Below are positions 57,501 to 64,000 of a DNA stretch of 64,000 nucleotides, piece by piece. The notes under the pieces are model-generated. The model made no database searches. It saw nothing but the letters and a program-made list of their open reading frames with translations, and was not told where the DNA came from. Where the stretch lies: NCBI GenBank assembly GCA_003255065.1, contig QAOA01004151.1, positions 599,769 through 663,768 of the forward strand, read 5' to 3'. Positions within the stretch are counted from its first letter, which is position 1. Each line of letters opens with the position of its first letter. A program made the position numbers and the translations under genes. Source of the DNA: Cercis canadensis. Taxonomy: Eukaryota > Streptophyta > Magnoliopsida > Fabales > Fabaceae.

Positions 57501-59803
57501 TACATTAACTTGTAGCTAATCGAATTTTGTTATCAATCACTCATTGGAATTTTTATCATATGTTCTGGGTTAAATTTATGGCCTTGCACTTTCTGTGAAG
57601 TATATTTGTCTAGATATTGTTATTAAATTGTTTCTGCATACAACAGTTATGGCTAGAATTGAATTTGTAGATACCCCATCGCTAAGTATTAGTAGTAGCT
57701 GCTTGCAGACCTTAAAAGAGGGAAGGAGAGGGGGGAGAAGGTAAACAAATAAAGGCAGCCTAAATTCATATGATTCTTTTTTTCACCCTAAAATGAGGGA
57801 GCCAATATACTGATATCTATTTATAGATTCTCATGAAGAGAGGAAATATCATAGTTCCTTGGACTGCCTGTGCTTCATGAGTGAATGGAGAGTTGGTGAT
57901 CTAGATTGGTTCTCATGTGAATCATCTCATCTCTTCTCCCAAGTTAAAATGTCAATGAACATTTTAAGTTTATGAGCAAGTTGTGAAATATGCAATTCAT
58001 TAGGGAAAGCTTGAAGGATCTGATGCTTCATAGAAGAATGATGAAGTGTGAACAATGTTGAGACTGAGCTTTGGGCCTGTGGGCCCTTCCTCACTGAGGA
58101 ATGAGGCTGGAGGCAGAGTTCATGATTTCTACACCAGCTAGTGTGTATGAGTCTCTTATGAACAAAAACAGCAAACAGCAATAAAGTAGGAGAACCGTCC
58201 CAGATATCATGTTGGGTAAAGCATCTTGAATAGAAAAAATGTAAAAATTTGAATTATTGGACTCACATAGTTATAGTAAAATTAATAATATAAAATCCAG
58301 ATGGGTAGATGATTATCCTATTCTATGCATTTAAAATCTTTGGATCAGGATGGATGTCTGAAGTGATAATTTGTGCTCTTCAAGAGTAGCAAAATACTTG
58401 GATATGTGTTAAAATCTAGTGACATTAAGAATTTGAGAATACGTTGATCTTTTGAAGTAATCAGTTTTGGAAAGCAGGGCTGAAGTTGAAGTTAATAGAA
58501 AAGTAAAGTTAGTACTTTGTTTTCTTCTTTTCAGGGCTTATAAGTATGGGCTTGTAACTTCAGAGTATCTTTTATACATTTCTTTCTGCTGCCCTATGTT
58601 AAAGCTGTCAGTAGATATGACCTGGAAATTGATAAATGCCGCTCTTACAGCACCCATGTTTGTTTGGCCAGTGTTTAAACTCCAAACATCAAAAAATTCG
58701 TCAGCTTGGTAACTTAAGTCCCAATTGACTAACAATTAAAATGACACCATTGAACTCCTAGCTCTAATTTGTTAATATGTTATGTTCTAAATAGCTCTTA
58801 ACATTTTTCTTTCTGTATTCATTTGATTATACCTATACAAGTTTAACACTGGCTTTAAATTTATAAACTACCATCATGACATAATTCAGCTTTTGTCATT
58901 AATCTGTTTCAAAGTTTGTCACTAATGCAAGGTTTGTCTACTTGTTATAAAGCTCCAAAGCTCAAAGGATGAAGACATAAGTATTCGTTCTTTTTGGGTA
59001 TTGGTTTCATTGGATATCTTAAGATACTTCTACTATGTAATATGAAGGGAAACAAGATCTACACTGATAAAATTGCTGACAAAACTGCTCTACTGGTTTA
59101 CAGGTCTTGTTTAATTTAACTCTCTGCAATGTTACCATCCTTTTTCCTTTGAAGCTTCTTACCATCTGAGGGAGTCTGATAAAATGTTTAGTCGTAGAGG
59201 AGATGAAAGAGGGTCTATGAAAATGTACAAGTGCTCTGGCTTTTATTCAGTAATAGTTAGTTCAAATGGCTAATTGAGTTTTTCTTTGTCATACTTAATA
59301 TTTGTCATAATTCATTTTATCCCAAAAAAAAAATTTGTTGTAATTGTACTTATTATATGTTCTGTTATCTGTATAAATATTCATATTCATTTTATGGCTA
59401 ATTATTCAATGCCACAAACAAAACTAACTATTGAAATGATCTGTGTTGTTCATTTTACTTAATAAATGTGGTATCTATACCACTTGTGTTATGGAATAAT
59501 TATTCTTAGTTTATACTTATCATAGTTAGTTTACTAATTAGATTTTCTTTCCTTTCTTCCAGATTCAAGAACAGTGATGGCAATTCTTGGTAAGTATCTC
59601 TTCTCTATTTAATGTACAAAGTTGATTATGTATGCCATAAAATTAAGAAAAATCATTTGTTCTTTGCAATGCCTCTTGAGTCTTTCACTTTCCTTTCTGC
59701 TAGGTGGTAGCCTTTGTTTGTCCTGTTTGATATAATATAACATTCATGTGTAGGACCTGTTGAAGTGGTTGATGATGTAACAGGTGGACTGAAACTTCAA
59801 TAG
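54508..59803 (+). CDS. PTRH2: peptidyl-tRNA hydrolase 2 (PTH2/PTRH2), membrane-anchored
   Basis: Seven coding exons: 54508-54717, 54829-54887, 55668-55727, 55807-55876, 57404-57473, 59563-59589 and 59754-59803. The product is 181 aa; human PTRH2 has 179. Start: the first ATG of the leader (no upstream ATG from about 54245). Residues about 5-26 form a membrane anchor (WFSAILVGAGCLALGYIMGS), then a lysine-rich linker, then the PTH2 domain (about 70-181). Catalytic and tRNA-binding signatures are present: LKMGKGKIAAQCSHA (the KxK...QCxH motif), the DAGRTQIAP segment with its catalytic-site Asp and NSRTVMAILGPVE. It hydrolyses peptidyl-tRNA released by stalled ribosomes. The N-terminal anchor suggests the mitochondrial outer membrane, as for PTRH2, but that location is inferred. 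A 27-bp exon (59563-59589) is easily missed by gene finders. Confidence 0.93.
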
Positions 59804-60819
59804 TTGTCTCTTCATTCAAGATGGTATATTGTTTGCCATAAACCACGGTGTTTATGGAGGATAGCAGTTTTGATGCTTTGGGCATTACAAAATTAGAGCC
59901 CTTCAGAAAAATGCTGCTGCTGGTTTCTTCATAAAGATCTGCTGTGATCTTTACCCTGATAAAGATTCGCGTGATGATGATGATAATCTTTTTTTTGAGA
60001 CTCTTGTTGACAAAATCTATGGTAGTATGAGGATTTTGATCAGAGTGAGACAATTCAATTTATAATTTATATGAAATGTTATAGTGAACATAGATTATTT
60101 ACTTGTGAAGTTGCTATTAACTTCATAGATTTTAGTTTCCTGAAATTTTTTGTTTCTTCTGAGCTTGTCTCTCATCTCTTAACAGACAATAGAGAATTCT
60201 GGTAGAAGTTTGTTTCATTGACCTTTTCGTTTCTGTAGTTTGTGGTTCTTCAAAGCTATGCATCAGTAAAGTTTGTGTTTCATTGACCGTTTTACATTTG
60301 TTTCAACTCCTCATTCCAATCCTTGATCATAGTCTGTTGTCCTTTGAATCATGAAGTACTGGTAAGAGTTTATGAGGAGTGATTGTAATGTATATCCCAA
60401 GTAGAGAAACTGGAATGCATGCATAAGCTCTATTTTGGCTTAGATTACCACCCCACTGACACTTTGTTCAAGGCCATAATAGCATATCACAAACTTCAGC
60501 TCTAAATTAGAAACTTGAATCCAATCCTAAGCTTAGTTAAACTTTCATGTGCCAATGTTCGCTATCCGTGTGGGATCGCTTGCATTTGTATAGTACTCAG
60601 CTAGGGGTTCATGTGGGAAGCACTATTGAAAACGTATGTGTCCCCCTCCCAAGTACCAAGGTCAAGAAGTAAGGGACAATCATGAGAACCAGAGCCATTA
60701 TCACTCTATCGTGTGTTGTGAATAAAGATTCCCCCCATGTGTCTTGACTGCAAAAATGGTGAATAACCTTTCAGAATTTACCCAAGATCTTTGGCAATTC
60801 TTTAAGAGGTTGGCCTCTT
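59804..60819. other. PTH2 3' region and intergenic DNA
   Basis: The first part is probably PTH2 3' untranslated sequence. No further gene is supported; the antisense frame at 59700-60053 overlaps the PTH2 last exon and has no domain. Confidence 0.45.
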
Positions 60820-61312
60820 CTTGCTTGCTAAGAGAGATTAAATTCATGAAAGGAAAATGTAGGGATCAAAGAAATGACTTTGTTTATTAACTAACATTAT
60901 GAAGAGAGAGTTTTTGTATACGTACACGTACTTACAGTTGTAGTTTTCTGTGAGAGAGCATTTTAAGACTCTCATTTTGTTAATGAAAAATTTTGATTAC
61001 AATACCTTCTTACTTGCTAAGAGAGATTAAATTCATGAAAGGAAAATGTTAGGGATCAAGGAAATGATTTTGTTTATTAACTAAAATTATGAAGAGAGAG
61101 TTTTTATATATGTACATGCATCTACAATTGTAGCTTTGTGTGGGAGAGCACTTTGAGACTCTCATTTTATTAATGAAAAACCTTGAATACAAGACCCTCT
61201 TTTTGCTTGTTACAAGAGATTAAATTCATGAAAGGAAAATGTTAGGGATCAAAGGAAATGACTTTGTTTATTAACTAAAATTATAAAGAGAGAGTTTCTG
61301 TATACACGCATA
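60820..61312. repeat. tandem repeat, about 190-bp unit, 2.6 copies
   Basis: The block TTGCTAAGAGAGATTAAATTCATGAAAGG starts at about 60823, 61014 and (as TTGTTACAAGAGATTAAATTC) 61206. The first two units are complete with GATCAA, TTTGTTTATTAACTAA, GAGAGAGTTTTT and CACTTTGAGACTCTCATTTT landmarks. The third breaks off after GAGAGAGTTTCTGTATACACG near 61306. Units are roughly 90 percent alike. Confidence 0.85.
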
Positions 61313-62404
61313 TATTACACTTGTTTTGATCATTTTTTAATCTCTTTAAACACTTAAATGTGGACCTACGAATTATTCTTTTTAAACAATTTTAAAAATA
61401 AGATGAGGTTCATAATCTGAATTTAAATTTGATCCTCTATTAGTGTTAAATTTTATATATTATCATCAATAAATAAATAAAATGTCACACTATTAAAATA
61501 ACTAAGACTTTTAATCAACAGTTTTAATAGATTTTTTTCCATAGACAGTAACATGTGGTTAGGTGATTGTGTAAAATTCTTTTACACTGTAATGAATCAA
61601 AATAAAATCCAATATGTTTTAGAATGAGACATGGAAGATGAGAGATAAATATTACAAATGTATTCCTACATATATAGATAATTTTTCCTTCTGTCCTAAC
61701 GTTATCATAATTTTGGATAATTTATGCTATACATATAATTTCTTAGATAATCTTTTAATCATTTCAAAAGGAATTACAAAAAATGAATATGAAAATATTG
61801 AAATTTATTCAATTCTACAATTCCTCTGCCAATGAAAGATTATAATAATAAACTACTCTTGAATCATGTACAAAGTATAAGTACAATGGATATATAGAAA
61901 TTACCTTAAATAAAAATCACTGTAAGTTCTCATTAAGATCATGAATTCATCAGAGCTATTTTATGTTTTTGGGTTTTGTTGTAGAGAGAGAGAGAGACAC
62001 CATTGGAGGTTGATGGAGGAGAGAGAAATTAGGCTTCTGTGAAATGAAATTTTGAGAAATAAGGAAGAGATAATAGGTTGTTGATGTGTAAAAAATAATA
62101 CACATATAACATTTTAATAAAAAAATAGTACCACCAATATCTATGAAATTTTACCTAAGTTTTATCCTTAAAATTATCTTTCAAAAGAAAACCCAAAAAA
62201 GAAAAAAGAAAAAAAAAAAGTTTTAGAATCCTAGACTGAAGCTACTTCCTTTAGATTGAGAAGAACTTCAATGTAAAGAAGAGTTGTAAACAAATATGAC
62301 TTCTAGAAAGGGTTTCCTCTATTATAAAGAGTGCTCTTCTAAAAAACAATACCTATCTCTAATAATTTTTTATAGTTTGGAGTGAAGGGCCATCCACAAG
62401 CACA
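61313..62404. other. intergenic AT-rich DNA
   Basis: No supported gene. It includes a (GA)n run at 61985-61996 and A-rich stretches at 62195-62220. Confidence 0.45.
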
Positions 62405-62907
62405 ATGCTGCACCTAAAACGTCCCAAAATCAAAATCAAGCTATGGGGTTTCTCCAACCAACCCATCACCATGTCAAGGCCTTCTGTGAGGTTTCTTCCC
62501 CATGACCTAATTGTTAGCATTCTCTCAAGGCTACTGTCAAGTCTCTGTATCGTTTCAAATCTTTATCCAAGACATACCTTTCTTTAATTTCTGATCCCCA
62601 GTTTGCCAAATTACATTTGGAGCACCAAAACCCAAAACTCCTTTTCACATATCACAGGTCTATCAAGTCCTTGGAGATTGACTACCCTAAAAAACCACTG
62701 AAAGAGCTTGACAATCCCAAGAATGACGTTTTTGTAAAAATCTTGGCCTCTTACAATGGTGTAGTGTTTGCTTACTCTTCTTCCAACCAATATTATTTGT
62801 GGAACCCATCAACTGGAGACTACAAGATTATCCCAGATCCAAACTTGTTAGTTTATGGGAAGGATAGTGATAGTGATAGTGTATGTGTTTGTGTTTGCGT
62901 TTGTGTG
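62405..62907 (+). pseudogene. F-box (F-box associated domain type) pseudogene
   Basis: Plus strand. The F-box starts near 62489 (RFLPHDLIVSILSRL). A one-base deletion in the LPVKSL motif near 62533 shifts the frame; the downstream frame continues as LYRFKSLSKTYLSLISDPQF and LHLEHQNPKLLF. It then reads ILASYNGVVFAYSSSNQYYL, WNPSTGDYKIIPDP, the first blade of an FBA beta-propeller domain. The frame is cut at about 62880 by a GT-rich microsatellite and the LTR of a copia element, so most of the FBA domain is missing. F-box/FBA proteins are substrate adaptors of SCF ubiquitin ligases; this copy should be non-functional. An upstream in-frame ATG at 62405 gives an unusually long leader; the family start is more likely at 62471. 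Confidence 0.8.
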
Positions 62908-64000
62908 TGTGATTAGTATATAAGAAGAGTGATAGTGATGTGAAGAAATGAAAGAGTTAAAGGAAAAAAATTAGTAATAGGAGGAAGAGGTACGAGATGG
63001 TAGTAGTTAAAGGACAAGGTTTAGTAATTGAAGAAACCATACAAGGCTGAAGTCAGTTTTTCCACTCTTCTTTACACACATATATACATGGCTTTTTATA
63101 GGCTATAGTATAACCAACTATATAAGTCGGTTTACAGTTTTATTTTATTTCTAGACTTTTCTAGTTTTTATTAGTTTGCTATTATTTTATTCTAGATTTT
63201 TCTATTAGCTTATTTTCTTTTCACAAGTCTACCATTTCTAATAATATTTTCTGCAGCTTGAACTATTCATAAGTCGGTGATGAAGTCGGTTGAAAGAAAA
63301 AGCTTTGTGAAGTTTCTGGAGAAGGCTAGAAAGGTGTGCTACGTTTAATAGTCATCCTTAGCACACTTTTCTGTTACTCCGAGCATGCCTCATAGCATCT
63401 CAAATTTTGCTCTTAGTACTGCCTTAGTGAGAATGTCGGCTAGCTGCTCCTTTGTGCATGCTACAATATTCAAGTTTTATTTACTTCTTGATCATCTTGA
63501 TTTCTTCTTCCATAGCTTTTATCCATTCATTTTACTTTGCAACTGCTTCAAAGCTTTCAGGCTCCATTGTTACATAGTTGCATTTTTCAAATATGTCTTT
63601 TAGTGATTTTACTTTTTTTTGGAGGAGATTCCGGAGATGATAATTCTTGTATAGGAGATGTCTCTGGAGTAGCTGGAGAACCTAGAGTAGCGATATTGTC
63701 TTCATTGTCATCTTCTTGGATTGGTATAGTTATTTGATGGGTAGGCATGTATATGTTCTTCTCAACTTTCTCTGCTTCCCAATTACAACCAGCATTTTCA
63801 TCAAACTCCATGTCTCGGCTAATGAGAAGCTTCTTGGTCTTCAAGTTGTATACTTGATATCCTTTTGATTCAATATTATATTCCAAGAAGATTCCTTTTT
63901 CAATCTTTTCATCAAGCTTGCTCCTTTTCTGATCTAGAATGTGAACATAGCATATGCAACCAAAAACTCTTAGATGCTTCGCAGATGACTTCCTTCCACT
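62908..64000 (-). mobile_element. internally deleted Ty1/copia retrotransposon (runs off the window)
   Basis: Minus orientation. 64000-63587 encodes the integrase C-terminal region in frame: KHLRVFGCICYVHILDQKRS, GIFLEYNIESKGYQVYNLKT and LLISRDMEFDENAGCNWEAE are copia hallmarks, ending in TGA at 63589-63587. Below it are NEWIKAMEEEIKMIKK (start of reverse transcriptase, about 63525-63480) and then directly CTKEQLADILTKAVLRAKFE (end of RNase H, about 63465-63405). Almost all of reverse transcriptase and RNase H are therefore deleted. The 3' LTR lies at about 62908-63252 with TATAAAAAGCC (plus-strand GGCTTTTTATA near 63090). It inserted into the F-box gene. Confidence 0.85.

Noticed and set aside
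1..64000. CRISPR arrays, operons, bacterial promoters, biosynthetic clusters
   Set aside because: The window is a plant nuclear region with spliced genes; no regularly spaced repeats with unique spacers and no functional clustering were seen.

Overview
The window is nuclear DNA of a flowering plant, most likely a eudicot. The genes are intron-rich with GT-AG splice sites, the intergenic DNA is AT-rich, and the proteins are closest to dicot (Arabidopsis-type) members of their families. It is a draft assembly: a 334-base N run (18145-18478) and two single n (44380, 49460). Two of these gaps are flanked by near-identical copies of the same sequence, which looks like unmerged haplotypes of a heterozygous plant.

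Layout. 484-651 (-): apparent last exon of an unrecognised gene. 1803-3017 (-): ribosomal protein L8 (uL2). 3371-9769 (+): ERAD RING E3 ligase HRD1, head-to-head with RPL8 over a short shared promoter. 10965-15107 (-): ER-retention receptor ERD2. 15.6-24.8 kb: repeat-rich interval with a long-TIR foldback element, a PIF/Harbinger-like element containing a 52-codon small ORF and the N gap, a 93-bp SINE-like insertion with a perfect 17-bp target duplication, a tRNA-type SINE and a long-TIR MULE-like element nested in a tandem duplication. 25065-37618 (+): exportin 1 (XPO1/CRM1), 32 coding exons. 39602-40384 (+): single-exon PGG-domain membrane protein. 40.8-45.4 kb: rearranged inverted duplication with kelch-like remnants, a copia-type LTR and a MITE. 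45484-52220 (-): TOL1-like VHS-GAT protein. 53314-53841: MITE with a perfect 9-bp target duplication. 54508-59803 (+): peptidyl-tRNA hydrolase 2. 60.8-61.3 kb: 190-bp tandem repeat. 62405-62907: F-box pseudogene cut off by an internally deleted Ty1/copia element that runs out of the window.

The intact genes are housekeeping functions with a secretory/ubiquitin/trafficking flavour: HRD1 (ER quality control), ERD2 (ER retrieval), TOL1 (ubiquitinated cargo sorting), XPO1 (nuclear export), PTH2 (organellar peptidyl-tRNA recycling), RPL8 (ribosome). They are not an operon; the adjacency is genomic. From memory, the XPO1A, TOL1 and PTH2 genes of Arabidopsis also lie close together on chromosome 5 (At5g17020, At5g16880, At5g16870), so 25-60 kb may be a conserved syntenic block. 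I assembled exon structures by hand: each CDS keeps one open frame with canonical GT-AG introns and reaches the family length (RPL8 261 aa, HRD1 554, ERD2 215, XPO1 1077, TOL1 395, PTH2 181). I found no clear undescribed molecular system; the most unusual content is the nested and duplicated repeat structure and the small conserved-looking ORF at 17416.
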